From the NCBI GenBank assembly GCA_029213005.1, contig JARGPI010000026.1, positions 39,123-103,122 on the forward strand: a stretch of DNA of 64,000 bases. Reading direction: 5' to 3'. Numbering within the stretch: position 1 is the stretch's first letter; the number at the start of each line of letters is the position of its first letter. The notes under the pieces are model-generated. The model did not search any database, was not told the DNA's origin, and was given only the letters and a program-made list of their open reading frames with translations. This document shows positions 16,101 to 24,411 of the stretch, piece by piece. Both the position numbers and the translations under genes were made by a program. The DNA is from Verrucomicrobiales bacterium. GTDB lineage: Bacteria > Verrucomicrobiota > Verrucomicrobiia > Verrucomicrobiales > DEV007.

Positions 16101-18016
16101 AGATAGAAGGCGCATCTCTCAATGAGCTCTGTGCACTCTTAACGCATCCCCAGGATTTGGTTCGCCACCATGCCCGGATTGAACTACGCAAAAACGGAGA
16201 CTCCGGCCTCGAAGCGGTAGATAAATGGATCGCGGCGATGGACCCGACCGATCCGAACTTCGAACAGGCAGCTCTCGAAACCATTTTCGTGTGCGAAGGA
16301 CTGGGCCAAACTCGTCCGGCCCTGCTCGATCAACTACTCCAGTCGCAATCCGAAAGGTATCGAGCCGCGGCGGTTCAAGTCTTGCGTCAACAGGCAGACC
16401 GGCTCGACAAGGTAAAGGGGAAACTCTCGAAACTTGTCAACGATCCTCATCCCCGGGTCCAAATCGAAGTGATCGACGCGGTCTCCCACCTGAGACCTAC
16501 CGTTCCCGATCTGGACACTGTGTTAGCAGAAATAACTCCGCTGAACAAACACGTCAGCGATTCACTCGCCTATCTTGACTATGGAATTGAGCCGGCAAAA
16601 GGGCGTAGCGTCCCCGTGCTGAATGTCGCTCCCGAATCGCAACTCACCCACTGGCATTACCTGGGCAAAGACGGTGAAAATGCTCCGGTGGAGCTGCAGA
16701 TTGGTCGCTCAAAATTCCCGGGTAACGGATTATTTCGCACCTTTGTTCATTCTGAAAAAGCGCAGCCAGCCATTGTCGCGATCAATCACAAAAATCTCGA
16801 GATCCGGGTTAATGATGTATTGAAATTCAGTCAAAACTCGCTTTGGAGCGGCGATCAACAAGTCAACATCGAGCTCGCTCCGGGACTGAACGTGATCGAG
16901 GTCAAACTGGGCACCGGCAGACGGGCCAGCAAAACGATGCCACCGGTTTATCTGTACGATCCCGTCGGTGAAGCACTGGCGGGAGCCAGGTATCCGGCAA
17001 GCCTCGAGACCCTTCAAGCCTCTGCTTCGGAATATGATAAAATGATCGAGGAGCGGGGCAATCTACTCTTTATTCAGGCGGCAGCAGGACTTCAGTTTTC
17101 CCCCACTCAACTGCGGGTCACCCCCGGTAGCAAAGTTCGACTCCTTTTCGAAAATCCCGATATCATGATCCACAACTGGGTGCTGCTCACACCCGGAAGT
17201 ACCGATGAAGTCGGCGCCCTCGCAGACAAACTGGCGGCCCAGCCCGACGGGGTCGAGAAACAATACCTACCCGACACCGATAAAATACTGGTCGCTTCCA
17301 ATTTGCTGGGACCGAAAGCCAGGGAGGAACTTGTTTTCACCGCGCCAACCAAACCGGGTAACTATCCCTATGTCTGTACTTTCCCCGGTCATTGGCGAAT
17401 CATGAAAGGCGTACTAATCGTCGCTGAGCGCACTCCGGCGAAATCCGTTACAGAAACGCCACCAGCCGGTAAAACGGTTACCAAATCCATAGGCGACGAC
17501 GTTCTCCTTGAGACAAGCTCTGATCCCAACGGATTCAAAACACTGATCCCGCCGCGAAAGCCAGCCGGAAAAATCGTCGCCAACCAGAAGACCAATAACG
17601 ATCCCATTTCTATACTGACCGACGGCAAACTAAGCAGAGGATTCGGCCCCATATTTGCCAATGGAATCAGAGATGGTGCCTACCGGATGGATCTCGGCAA
17701 AGCGCAGCCGGTTTCCGCAGTAAACAGTTGGTCGTATAAACAATCCAGCAGTCGCGGCACCCAACTCGTCACCGTCTATGGAAGCGCTCTGCAATCCGAT
17801 CCGGGCTGGGACTTTTCTGACAAATCGAAATACACCAATCTGGGAACCATCAGCACCAAAGGCCAGAAGATTGATCAATACACCGCGCTATCACTCCGCC
17901 CCAAATCGGGAGGAAAACTGGGTGATTTCCGCTGGATCGCCTGGCAGGTCGCGCCTGTTACCGAGCGGGATGAAAATACCGCGTTCCAGGAGTTGGGCGT
18001 AGAGATAAGCGAGTAA
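13109..18016 (+). CDS. ThuA / SGNH hydrolase / propeller dehydrogenase / HEAT / cupredoxin fusion protein
   Basis: A 1,635-residue protein with a signal peptide (about 1-31). In order: a ThuA-like domain (about 45-320); an SGNH/GDSL-like domain (about 345-545) with 'GNSMIE', 'GYGMNE' and 'NGIHLN'; a TIGR02604-type beta-propeller of the PQQ/sorbosone dehydrogenase superfamily (about 650-985); helical HEAT-like repeats (about 1000-1150); a cupredoxin (about 1340-1440) with a full type-1 copper set H1355, C1423, H1428 and M1432; and a discoidin-like C-terminal end. The SGNH block V has Asn where the catalytic Asp is usual, so esterase activity is uncertain. Many PVC homologues carry a CxxCH cytochrome in place of the copper domain. 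I infer periplasmic oxidation of a sugar-like substrate with electron transfer through copper; the substrate is unknown. The double palindrome at 13054 lies just upstream. Confidence 0.85.
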   Translation: MKHNQLKALYLNLFATILCAIFTFQAAFTSAADWIDLPAKPGTEKGKKIVFVTGDDEYKSETSIPMMAHILAEHHGFDCTVLFAINRKTGVIDTNQRDHIPGLEALADADLMVIFTRFRSLVDDQMQMIENYLKTGKPVIGIRTSTHAFDFSKHPESPFAHYSYSNKGETYTGGFGEQILGQNWIRHWGAHGKQSTRGRFAPGQTDHPILRGITDGEIWGPTDVYEASLPQPDGCEAILLGEVCESMAPDSGPAASKKNNPMMPVAWTYRRDVGAKGRVFTSTIGGAMAGKDDWANEGMRRMFVNACYWTLGLEEQIPAKSDVTPILQPNPFKRGVKPEEALQTGLTQLDKKNSTILFYGNSMIERILEQGEMEARLQIALPDTKLKIRSLAWTGDEVGNRLRLEGYAKHMKNLLNEWPANTIVLGYGMNEAFAGEAGLGAFREQYTAHLKQLSNIHPGANFVLLSSISSEKVNTEIYSKAISDLAAENGATFIDLQTLTKQSGLTSNGIHLNAYGTSIVAKKLAEELLALRGHSPAKLAEANPDHLREVSLAASARHRRVAEVVRPKNAVVYFGVRARPDEYNAEMPRYHEMIRLTEEVVHRIAADPKLAFKEIPEPSLPPMGPGKGRDDGDRTGIIKTVAENQAEFNVAEGYAVNLFASEEQFPELRNPVQIAFDARGRLWVVTMPSFPHTVPGLTPPDKIIILEDTDRDGKADKLTTFAEGLDALDGVAFHRDGVIISEQPRLWMMQDTDGDDIADTKRELLRGIDVTDSHHGGMIATDPYGDIIFSDGVFHRSQLETPYGVIRGIDATTYRLDPITGRINTEWQHTTPNPWNVTFDRWGNTFQIYGDGQVYDGTSLIWTPLGAYHPFRYAHVCSYGKGSGVASVSSLNFPDRFAEGLGSASLLGRYAVNLTAISYDEGMVKEVDHEAILSSPNAAFRPADVEFGMDGALYVSDFCSPIIGHAQHPMRDPHWDHDFGRIWRIVHTEKPIVENWPKIEGASLNELCALLTHPQDLVRHHARIELRKNGDSGLEAVDKWIAAMDPTDPNFEQAALETIFVCEGLGQTRPALLDQLLQSQSERYRAAAVQVLRQQADRLDKVKGKLSKLVNDPHPRVQIEVIDAVSHLRPTVPDLDTVLAEITPLNKHVSDSLAYLDYGIEPAKGRSVPVLNVAPESQLTHWHYLGKDGENAPVELQIGRSKFPGNGLFRTFVHSEKAQPAIVAINHKNLEIRVNDVLKFSQNSLWSGDQQVNIELAPGLNVIEVKLGTGRRASKTMPPVYLYDPVGEALAGARYPASLETLQASASEYDKMIEERGNLLFIQAAAGLQFSPTQLRVTPGSKVRLLFENPDIMIHNWVLLTPGSTDEVGALADKLAAQPDGVEKQYLPDTDKILVASNLLGPKAREELVFTAPTKPGNYPYVCTFPGHWRIMKGVLIVAERTPAKSVTETPPAGKTVTKSIGDDVLLETSSDPNGFKTLIPPRKPAGKIVANQKTNNDPISILTDGKLSRGFGPIFANGIRDGAYRMDLGKAQPVSAVNSWSYKQSSSRGTQLVTVYGSALQSDPGWDFSDKSKYTNLGTISTKGQKIDQYTALSLRPKSGGKLGDFRWIAWQVAPVTERDENTAFQELGVEISE

Positions 18017-18219
18017 AAAACGACCGAAACAAAAGCTTCAGCCATCCCGCAGTCCAACAGTGCTACGGGGAGAAAACAAATTTCCAGCCCTATCGAAATC
18101 TCATTGAGTTACCTTCAATGATAAACCAGACCCAACAACTTACCGTTAGATAGTTACAGCTATAAACTTGAATTTTCGTTTTGCATTCCTGCCGAAATGA
18201 CGGTTTTTTGAATCGTTGC

Positions 18220-19008
18220 ATGAGTGAGTCACCTTATCTGTCGGAGGAGGATATCAGAGCAATCGTCAGGCTACTGGGCGAGGCGATGGCTGGTGAAGGC
18301 GATATATCAATCAAGCGTCGACGAGTGATGGACGGAGTCAGGAGGCTAATTGGAGCTAACTCATGGATTTGGACGATGGTTGGCCGGTTTGGTCCCGATG
18401 AGCAACCGGCTCACACCGTTCTGGTTCGTGACGGTTTTACTGAGGAGCAATTCGCCGCCTATATCCGATCTCAGGAGCATCCTGACATGCGCTGGCTGGT
18501 CGGGCCGTTCATCGCCGAAGTGGAAGAGACCGGTGACCACCTGACACGTCTCCGGCAGCAAATGACAAGCAATGAGGAGTTTGATGCCGCTGATATCAAA
18601 CCGCTGTTCGAGAAAGCGGGATTCGGCCCTTTGATTCTCTCAGCCAGAAAGACACTTTCCGGTCAGCTCAGTGCCGTTGTTATATTTCGCCATTTTGATG
18701 CCCCGCTATTTACGGAGCGCGAATCCAGAATGGCTCACATTATTCTCAGCGAGCTGGCCTGGTTGCACGAGATCTCGTGGCCGAATTACCCGCGACACGA
18801 AGTATCAACACTCAGTCCGAGGGAGCGCAGTGTTTTGACATCATTACTTCAAGGAAGGTCCAGAAAAGATATCGCTGACGATTTTGGAATCTCGATCCAC
18901 ACCGTGTCCGGCTATGTGAAAGAAGTATATCGCCACTTCAATGTGAACTCCCATGCCGAACTGTTCCACCGGTTCGTGAATGGCGATGGCGGCGATCTAC
19001 CAAGATGA
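18220..19008 (+). CDS. LuxR-type transcriptional regulator
   Basis: The 262-residue reading starts at the ATG at 18220 (MSESPYLSEED); a TTG 39 bp upstream is in frame but encodes no conserved sequence. The C-terminus (about 205-260) is a GerE/LuxR helix-turn-helix: 'LSPRERSVLTSLLQGRSRKD' followed by 'IADDFGISIHTVSGYVKEVY'. The N-terminal 200 residues resemble a GAF-type sensor region but show no motif I can assign. No Shine-Dalgarno is visible. It is convergent with the ankyrin gene downstream, and its targets are unknown. Confidence 0.8.
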   Translation: MSESPYLSEEDIRAIVRLLGEAMAGEGDISIKRRRVMDGVRRLIGANSWIWTMVGRFGPDEQPAHTVLVRDGFTEEQFAAYIRSQEHPDMRWLVGPFIAEVEETGDHLTRLRQQMTSNEEFDAADIKPLFEKAGFGPLILSARKTLSGQLSAVVIFRHFDAPLFTERESRMAHIILSELAWLHEISWPNYPRHEVSTLSPRERSVLTSLLQGRSRKDIADDFGISIHTVSGYVKEVYRHFNVNSHAELFHRFVNGDGGDLPR

Positions 19009-19058
19009 TCGCCTGCCACGGGGCCCGGCACCTATTTCCAAACCACGGCTAAAAACGT

Positions 19059-20216
19059 TTACAGCCGGGCCGAATCACTTTTCGCAGAAAGTTCCGGGCG
19101 CGTCGACGACTGTTCCGCCAGCCACCGGGCCACTTCTTTCCTGTCTTCAATCAGTTTTTCCAGCGCCGGATCGATATTAACTCCACCATAAGGTCTACCC
19201 GACAGGCCGCCCTGCTTAGGGGAGATTTTTGCTGTGGCGTAGTAGATGGCACCCTCACTGTCGATTCCTCCGCTCAAATCCTTTAGGACACCGATTATCG
19301 CTTCTCCGCGAATTGAGGAAAGCGCCCGCCCGGTCATCCGGCGGTGATAGTATTCGTGATAGGTCGTTGGTGCATTCCACGAAATTGTGCAGGTTTTTAC
19401 CCGGCCCATTCCTTCCCGCGTTTCCAGCGTAATTTTCTCAGCCTCGCGCTTCGAAACGGCATCGAGATCAGCTCCTCTCGCTACCAACCATTTCATGAGT
19501 TCCAGATCCCCGGCAGCTGCCGCGAAGTGTATCAGAGTTTTTCCACCACAGCGCGATGAGATCAGAGAATTATCGGCAAGAACGGCTGCTTTTACGGTAG
19601 ACGAATCCCCCAGTAACAAATCCTCGATCTCTTTTGGGTAGGTAATTTGGGTTCGGTTTCTAAATTCGTAGCTGGGTTGAATCAATTCGAGTTCAGCGAA
19701 AGATAATCCGGATAATTTCTGCCATTCATCCAGCCCCAGCGTCGCAATGTCCCGCAAGTAGTCGAGTTGATGATCCCGATTGATCACCTCAGCCAAATCC
19801 GACCGTCCGGAAGTATGGATCAAATAGCCGACAGCACAGTGAATTCCCCATGGGTCGATAAAGACAGGGCGTCTTCCCTCAACATAAATGTTTTTCGGAA
19901 AACGACCTGTATTAGTATACTGCCGGAGGGTATCGATATGCGCATTTCGCTGGATGCGTTGAGCTTCACTGAGATGGGAAATATCTACCGCTTCCAATTG
20001 TGCAATCACCAGCTTAAGGTGAGTTCTGATCAGGCCAATCTCGTCGTCGGCTGTTGAAACCAGGCTTTCGGCAATACCTGGATCCGGAATCCGGTCAGCC
20101 CAGCCGCTGTTCAATATGATGAGCTTTTGATGTAAATAATCGACACTGACAGAGGCACTTGCAACGAGTGAGGAAAATAGCGAGATCGCTGTAAGGATAA
20201 GGATGTTTTTAGTCAT
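19059..20216 (-). CDS. Secreted ankyrin-repeat protein, function unknown
   Basis: A 385-residue protein with an N-terminal signal peptide (about 1-21, ending SASVS). Residues about 95-160 form a conserved-looking block with 'YTNTGRFPKN', 'FIDPWGIHCAVGYLIHTSGR' and 'LAEVINRDH', which I have seen in exported proteins of several phyla but cannot name. An ankyrin-like segment follows (about 205-255, 'GKTLIHFAAAAGDLELMKWL', 'GADLDAVS'). The C-terminus is poorly conserved in appearance. A tiny putative secreted ORF lies directly upstream on the same strand. I assign no function. Confidence 0.75.
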   Translation of the reverse strand: MTKNILILTAISLFSSLVASASVSVDYLHQKLIILNSGWADRIPDPGIAESLVSTADDEIGLIRTHLKLVIAQLEAVDISHLSEAQRIQRNAHIDTLRQYTNTGRFPKNIYVEGRRPVFIDPWGIHCAVGYLIHTSGRSDLAEVINRDHQLDYLRDIATLGLDEWQKLSGLSFAELELIQPSYEFRNRTQITYPKEIEDLLLGDSSTVKAAVLADNSLISSRCGGKTLIHFAAAAGDLELMKWLVARGADLDAVSKREAEKITLETREGMGRVKTCTISWNAPTTYHEYYHRRMTGRALSSIRGEAIIGVLKDLSGGIDSEGAIYYATAKISPKQGGLSGRPYGGVNIDPALEKLIEDRKEVARWLAEQSSTRPELSAKSDSARL

Positions 20217-20240
20217 AGCAGTTCGTGATAGGTTTTCGAT

Positions 20241-20342
20241 TTAGCCGCAAACCCCTTTCAGATAATCTGAGACGTCTTTGGGAGCCATCTCAGCGAAAAG
20301 ACAGATTGAAAGAGCAATTACAAAGACAGAAGATTTTTTCAT
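20241..20342 (-). CDS. Possible 33-residue exported peptide
   Basis: An ATG at 20342 opens a 33-codon frame ending with TAA at 20241. It begins MKKSSVFVIALSICLFAEMA, a basic then hydrophobic signal-like start, and ends DYLKGVCG. It sits 24 bp upstream of the ankyrin gene on the same strand. No Shine-Dalgarno is visible. It could be a real leader-like peptide, the eroded start of a larger gene, or chance. Confidence 0.3.
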   Translation of the reverse strand: MKKSSVFVIALSICLFAEMAPKDVSDYLKGVCG

Positions 20343-20582
20343 GAATGGGTTGCGGTATCCATGAGTGACGACGCAAACTTCCGTCTATTCGATTTTTCTA
20401 ATCATAACTGTCTGAATATTAGATAAATTTTTCCGGGCCCGGCTAAAAACCTTCTTCGCCCCGCTAAAGCCCGCGCCAAATGCCACCTGAAACAGATTGG
20501 AAACCGGATTTACCTGCCAGCCACAGATTCACTTTTGGAGCGTCAGACGGCCCCTTCGTAGCTCCCACAACCCTCACATAAC

Positions 20583-20894
20583 TCAATCCAGCCTTTTGCG
20601 AGCTTCCTTTACCATATCAACCAGTAGTTTCCTGGCTCCGGAGGCGGATTCGAGGGACTCTCCTACGCCGGTATCACTATACTTGATGCGCACCGGGATT
20701 TCGCCTGTCGGAGTGGTGCATGAAAGGTCAATACCTTTGTCATCAATTCCCGTCATCAACGCGGAACTGATCTTTTCGGGGGCGGGAAGTTTGGCTTTTT
20801 CAAAATCAGCGAACGCCAATACGTAAGCCATTATGGCATCGGTATGGTCGTCATTCATGTGAGAAATAATCGGCGCGGTTTCCTCTTCTGTCAT
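20583..20894 (-). CDS. DUF2470 domain protein (HugZ C-terminal-like)
   Basis: A 103-residue protein when started at the ATG at 20894 (MTEEETAPIISHMNDDHTDA). An in-frame ATG at 20972 would add 26 residues of unconserved appearance. The 'ISHMNDDHTDAIMAYV' stretch is typical of DUF2470, which accompanies FMN-binding split-barrel haem-utilisation proteins such as HugZ; here it stands alone. The end ('GARKLLVDMVKEARKRL') matches the family's terminal helix. Haem binding is known for some fused relatives and is only inferred here. Confidence 0.75.
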   Translation of the reverse strand: MTEEETAPIISHMNDDHTDAIMAYVLAFADFEKAKLPAPEKISSALMTGIDDKGIDLSCTTPTGEIPVRIKYSDTGVGESLESASGARKLLVDMVKEARKRLD

Positions 20895-21030
20895 GCTTAA
20901 CCGTATCGGCAATTTGACCGCTGGCCAGCGGTCAGTGAAACTTTGTGGGTCCGTGCCCACAGGAAGCGCCACAGGAATTGGTGAACCAAAAATTTCCGTG
21001 ACAGAGAATGGAAGTCACTGAAGATAAACG

Positions 21031-21558
21031 ATGACGTTACAGACAGAGCGGCTCCTGCTTCGTGAGATAACGAAGGCTGATTTTGATGCAATGCGCGAAA
21101 TTCACGGCGACAACGAAACGATGCGTTTCTACGGAGGTGCGTTCCCGCCGGAAACAACTTCGGATTGGATCGACTTCCTTTTGCAGAGCTACGCTAATCA
21201 CGGCTTTGGACTTTGGGCAGTAGAGATTCCGGGACAAAACCGGATGATTGGCATGACGGGAATTACCTACCAACTTGTGGACGGGGAAGAGATTCCGGAG
21301 ATCGGCTATTTGTATAATCGTGAGTTTTGGGGAAATGGATTCGCCACCGAAGCAGCTACAGCCTGCCGGGATTTTGGATTTCGGGAAAAGGAATTCGATC
21401 GCCTGATTTCGTGGATGGTTCCGGACAATACCCCCTCCCGAAGAGTGGCTGAACGAATGGGAATGACAGTGTGGAAAGAAGCGCTCAGTGCGAAGTCGGG
21501 GTTGAATCACGTTGTCTACTCGATTGACCGTGATCAAGTGGAAGCGCCGGGGAAATAA
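21031..21558 (+). CDS. GNAT-family N-acetyltransferase (RimJ/RimL-like)
   Basis: A 175-residue protein with the full GNAT_3 pattern: 'TERLLLREITKADFDAM' at the N-terminus, 'IPEIGYLYNREFWGNGFATE' for the acetyl-CoA loop and the strand before it, and 'DNTPSRRVAERMGM' near the C-terminus. Such enzymes transfer acetyl from acetyl-CoA to a protein N-terminus or small amine in the cytosol; the substrate cannot be read from the sequence. It is convergent with the sulfatase, with 11 bp between stops. Confidence 0.9.
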   Translation: MTLQTERLLLREITKADFDAMREIHGDNETMRFYGGAFPPETTSDWIDFLLQSYANHGFGLWAVEIPGQNRMIGMTGITYQLVDGEEIPEIGYLYNREFWGNGFATEAATACRDFGFREKEFDRLISWMVPDNTPSRRVAERMGMTVWKEALSAKSGLNHVVYSIDRDQVEAPGK

Positions 21559-21569
21559 CCAGGCAGGCC

Positions 21570-23051
21570 TCACTCCAGATCGTAACGGTGCATCCAGTAC
21601 CGATACATGGATTCTCCGCTTATCTCCTGGATGCCGTAGCTCCGCTGAATTTTGCCGAGGTATTTGTCGAGCCAGCGACTGTAGGCTTCGATGGCTTCCG
21701 GTTTTTCGATGATGACGCCATTGTCACGGGTTTCCTCCACCCAGCGGTCGAGATCTTTCCGGTAGTCGGTGATCGCCTTTGCGTAGTTGGGGTCTTTTGC
21801 GAGGTTGTTCATTTCGAAAGGGTCGGAGCGCAGATCGTAAAACTCTTCCGGCGGGCGGTGACCGACTGAAAGGTGAGTAAAAAAATCCTCCCCCCCACCG
21901 ATTCGTTCGGGGTGGGTCAGGATCACGGATACGGTAGCCTCGGCGAGCAGGGTGTAGCGATTGACCGGGATATAGGGAATCTCGTGAACAAAATTTCTGA
22001 TATATTTAAAATCTCTACTTCGCACCGCGCGAATTCGATCGCGGATTTCCCCGGTACGATCTTTTGCCGCATAGATTCGCTCCCGGCCGGGGGCATCGTC
22101 GTCGAGGAATGACTGCCCGTGGATCTGTTCCGGTATTGCGATACCGGCGGCTTCCATGATGGTGGGACCGAGATCAATCATGCTGACGAGGCGATCGTCG
22201 ACTGTCGCGGCGTTCTTCCGATCGGGCCAGCGCACGATCAGAGGGACCCGCAGGCCGCCATCGTAAACGTAGCCTTTGTCCCGGGGAAAAGACCGGCCGT
22301 TGTCGCCAAACACCATGACGATAGTATCATCTGCGAGCCCTTCGCGGTCGAGCCGAGCGAGGATTGCGCCGACTTTGCGATCGAAGATTTGGACTTCTTC
22401 GAGGTAGCGGGACCAGTCGACCCGCACCAGAGGGTGATCGGGATAATAAGGTGGAATCGTTACTTTCGACGGATCGACAGGACGCTTCATATCGCGCGTC
22501 CAGGGGCGATGCGCTTCGGTGATATTGATCTGAGCAAAAAAGGGCTGCCCCGCTTCCCGTTGAGTCCAGTCGGTTCCGTCGAAAGGCTCTCCCTCGATAC
22601 TGAAATTCCAGTCAAGCTTTCCGGCGTGAGTCATCGGTTTTTCCGGTGTTTTCCCCGGCTGACCATTACTAACAAAATACCCGGCGGCGCGGAAATGTTC
22701 CGGGATCGTTTTGACACCATCCGGCAGAGGCCGCTTGTGCAGCGTGCGGTGATGGAGCGCTCCGATGCTGGTTTGATACATCCCGGTATTAAAAGCAGAC
22801 CGATTTGGCGAACACACGCTGGAGGTGCCGAAGACATGGGTGAACCGGACTCCCTCCTTAGCCAGAGCATCGAGATGAGGCGTTGCCACCACATCGGGAT
22901 TGGCTCCATAACAACCCAGATCCGGCGACAGATCATCCGATATGATCCAAAGAACATTCGGCCGTTTCACCGGCTCCGCCAAAGCGCTCGCAACAAGCAG
23001 GACCGTGAAGCTGCTACAGATAACGAGACGGAAAAAACGGATAGTATTCAT
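21570..23051 (-). CDS. Secreted type I sulfatase (FGly-dependent)
   Basis: A 493-residue protein with a signal peptide (about 1-25). 'PNVLWIISDDLSPDLGCYG' supplies the calcium-binding Asp pair. The formylglycine motif is CSPNR within 'SSVCSPNRSAFNTGMY', which fits C-x-P-x-R. 'GKLDWNFSIEG', 'DNGRSFPRDKG' and a C-terminal 'EEFYDLRSDPFEMNNLAKDP' complete the alkaline-phosphatase-like fold. It should hydrolyse a sulfate ester, probably on a marine polysaccharide, outside the cytoplasm. No formylglycine-generating enzyme is in this window. It is divergent from the EF-hand esterase, and the double palindrome at 23077-23111 lies 25 bp upstream of this start, so the two are probably co-regulated. Confidence 0.93.
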   Translation of the reverse strand: MNTIRFFRLVICSSFTVLLVASALAEPVKRPNVLWIISDDLSPDLGCYGANPDVVATPHLDALAKEGVRFTHVFGTSSVCSPNRSAFNTGMYQTSIGALHHRTLHKRPLPDGVKTIPEHFRAAGYFVSNGQPGKTPEKPMTHAGKLDWNFSIEGEPFDGTDWTQREAGQPFFAQINITEAHRPWTRDMKRPVDPSKVTIPPYYPDHPLVRVDWSRYLEEVQIFDRKVGAILARLDREGLADDTIVMVFGDNGRSFPRDKGYVYDGGLRVPLIVRWPDRKNAATVDDRLVSMIDLGPTIMEAAGIAIPEQIHGQSFLDDDAPGRERIYAAKDRTGEIRDRIRAVRSRDFKYIRNFVHEIPYIPVNRYTLLAEATVSVILTHPERIGGGEDFFTHLSVGHRPPEEFYDLRSDPFEMNNLAKDPNYAKAITDYRKDLDRWVEETRDNGVIIEKPEAIEAYSRWLDKYLGKIQRSYGIQEISGESMYRYWMHRYDLE

Positions 23052-23076
23052 AGAAATTCCCCTGACGGAGCAAAAG

Positions 23077-23111
23077 TGTACCCTGTACAGTGGGAAATTG
23101 TACAGGGTACA
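23077..23111. promoter_or_regulatory. Operator-like double palindrome, site 2
   Basis: TGTACCCTGTACA at 23077-23089 and its reverse complement TGTACAGGGTACA at 23099-23111 are exact and 22 bp apart. It sits in the divergent region, 25 bp from the sulfatase start and 72 bp from the esterase start, and could control both. It matches sites 1 and 3. Confidence 0.68.
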
Positions 23112-23183
23112 GTCAATCTATGCCGCGTTTTTTTCGTGTTTCGGGTGGAACTACTCACCGTTCCGCGTGTTTCATTCCCCAGC

Positions 23184-24332
23184 ATGATTACTCGAATCCA
23201 CCTGATCACACTTTTCTCTCTAATTGCCGCGGTATCGTGGCTGCCCGCGCAACAGCGCGATGCCATCCTGGAACGCTTTCCCGCAACGGATCTGAACGGT
23301 GACGGCAAACTCAGCGACGAAGAATTCCGCGCTTTTGATGAAAAACGACAGGCGGTAATGGCGAAGCGAAACCCTGAAGCTGACAAAGACAAGAACGGAA
23401 AGGTCGACCGGGCGGAGTTCCTCGCTTTTATGAAAACCCGGGGCAATCAACCGCAGACTCCTCAGCGGAAAAACGCGGGACGCCCCGAGCCGACTCATGC
23501 GGACATCGCCTATGGAGATCACCCGCAGCAGAAGTTCGATCTCTGGCTCGCCAAGCCGGCCGTGGAAGGGGAGCCAACTCCGCTTTGTATATTTATCCAC
23601 GGAGGCGGCTTCCGTTCCGGTAGTAAAAACCAGGCTCAGGGACGCGTCATTCAGCGTTTTCTGGATAAGGGTATTTCCTACGCCGCATTGGACTATCGAC
23701 TGACCAACGATGGCGAATTCGCCTATCCTGTGCCGATGCTGGACAGCGCCCGGGGGCTCCAGACGATTCGTTCCCGCGCGGCGGAGTGGAATATCGATCC
23801 GGAAAAAATCGCCTGTCACGGTGGTTCTGCCGGAGCCGGAATCTCACTCTGGCTCGGTTTCCGCGATGATATGGCCGATCCGGACAGCGAAGACCCTATC
23901 TCCCGCCAATCGACCCGCATCGTCGCCGCAGCGACAGGAAACGGACAATCTACCTATGATATGCGCACCATCCGCGAGTGGTTCGGGGTGGCGGACCTGC
24001 CTTTCGAGGACGCCCTGATCCCTTTCTACAACCTGCAGGAGGGCGAAACGGCGGATACTCCCCGGGTGGTGAAACTGGCGGAAGACGCCGCCTCCATCAA
24101 CCATCTCACCAAAGATGATATTCCGGTCTATATGACCTACAGTCGCCCAAATACCAAAGTGGAAGTCGACACGCCGAAAATGGTATGGATTCACCACCCG
24201 ATGTTCGGCCTGAAACTACAGGAAGCGATGCAAAAACTCGATCTGGAATGTGTCGTCGTGCTCCCCGGCCAAACCCCGGAAAAATATCGGACCGCCGAAG
24301 ATTTCCTGATAGAGAAACTTCTCGCTAAATAG
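23184..24332 (+). CDS. Secreted EF-hand / alpha-beta hydrolase (carboxylesterase-like)
   Basis: I place the start at the ATG at 23184 (MITRIHLITLFSLIAAVSWL), which gives a signal peptide and 382 residues. The frame is open much further upstream, but that part is antisense to the sulfatase. Two EF-hand-like loops follow ('DLNGDGKLSDEE' near 35 and 'DKDKNGKVDRAE' near 70). The rest is an esterase of the BD-FAE/HSL type with the oxyanion motif 'IFIHGGGFRSGS' and the nucleophile elbow 'HGGSAGAG'. It probably removes acyl groups from a polysaccharide or similar ester substrate outside the cell. It is divergent from the sulfatase and shares the double palindrome. Confidence 0.85.
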   Translation: MITRIHLITLFSLIAAVSWLPAQQRDAILERFPATDLNGDGKLSDEEFRAFDEKRQAVMAKRNPEADKDKNGKVDRAEFLAFMKTRGNQPQTPQRKNAGRPEPTHADIAYGDHPQQKFDLWLAKPAVEGEPTPLCIFIHGGGFRSGSKNQAQGRVIQRFLDKGISYAALDYRLTNDGEFAYPVPMLDSARGLQTIRSRAAEWNIDPEKIACHGGSAGAGISLWLGFRDDMADPDSEDPISRQSTRIVAAATGNGQSTYDMRTIREWFGVADLPFEDALIPFYNLQEGETADTPRVVKLAEDAASINHLTKDDIPVYMTYSRPNTKVEVDTPKMVWIHHPMFGLKLQEAMQKLDLECVVVLPGQTPEKYRTAEDFLIEKLLAK

Positions 24333-24411
24333 GCAAATCTCCCATTACAGAGATTGCGGAACTCCGCTTTCGGTAAGAGAATGGCAGCGCGGAATCTGCC
24401 GTTTTCATGCT

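Noticed and set aside
22119..23183. N-terminal extension of the EF-hand esterase
   Set aside because: It is antisense to the sulfatase, and the ATG at 23184 gives a normal signal peptide.
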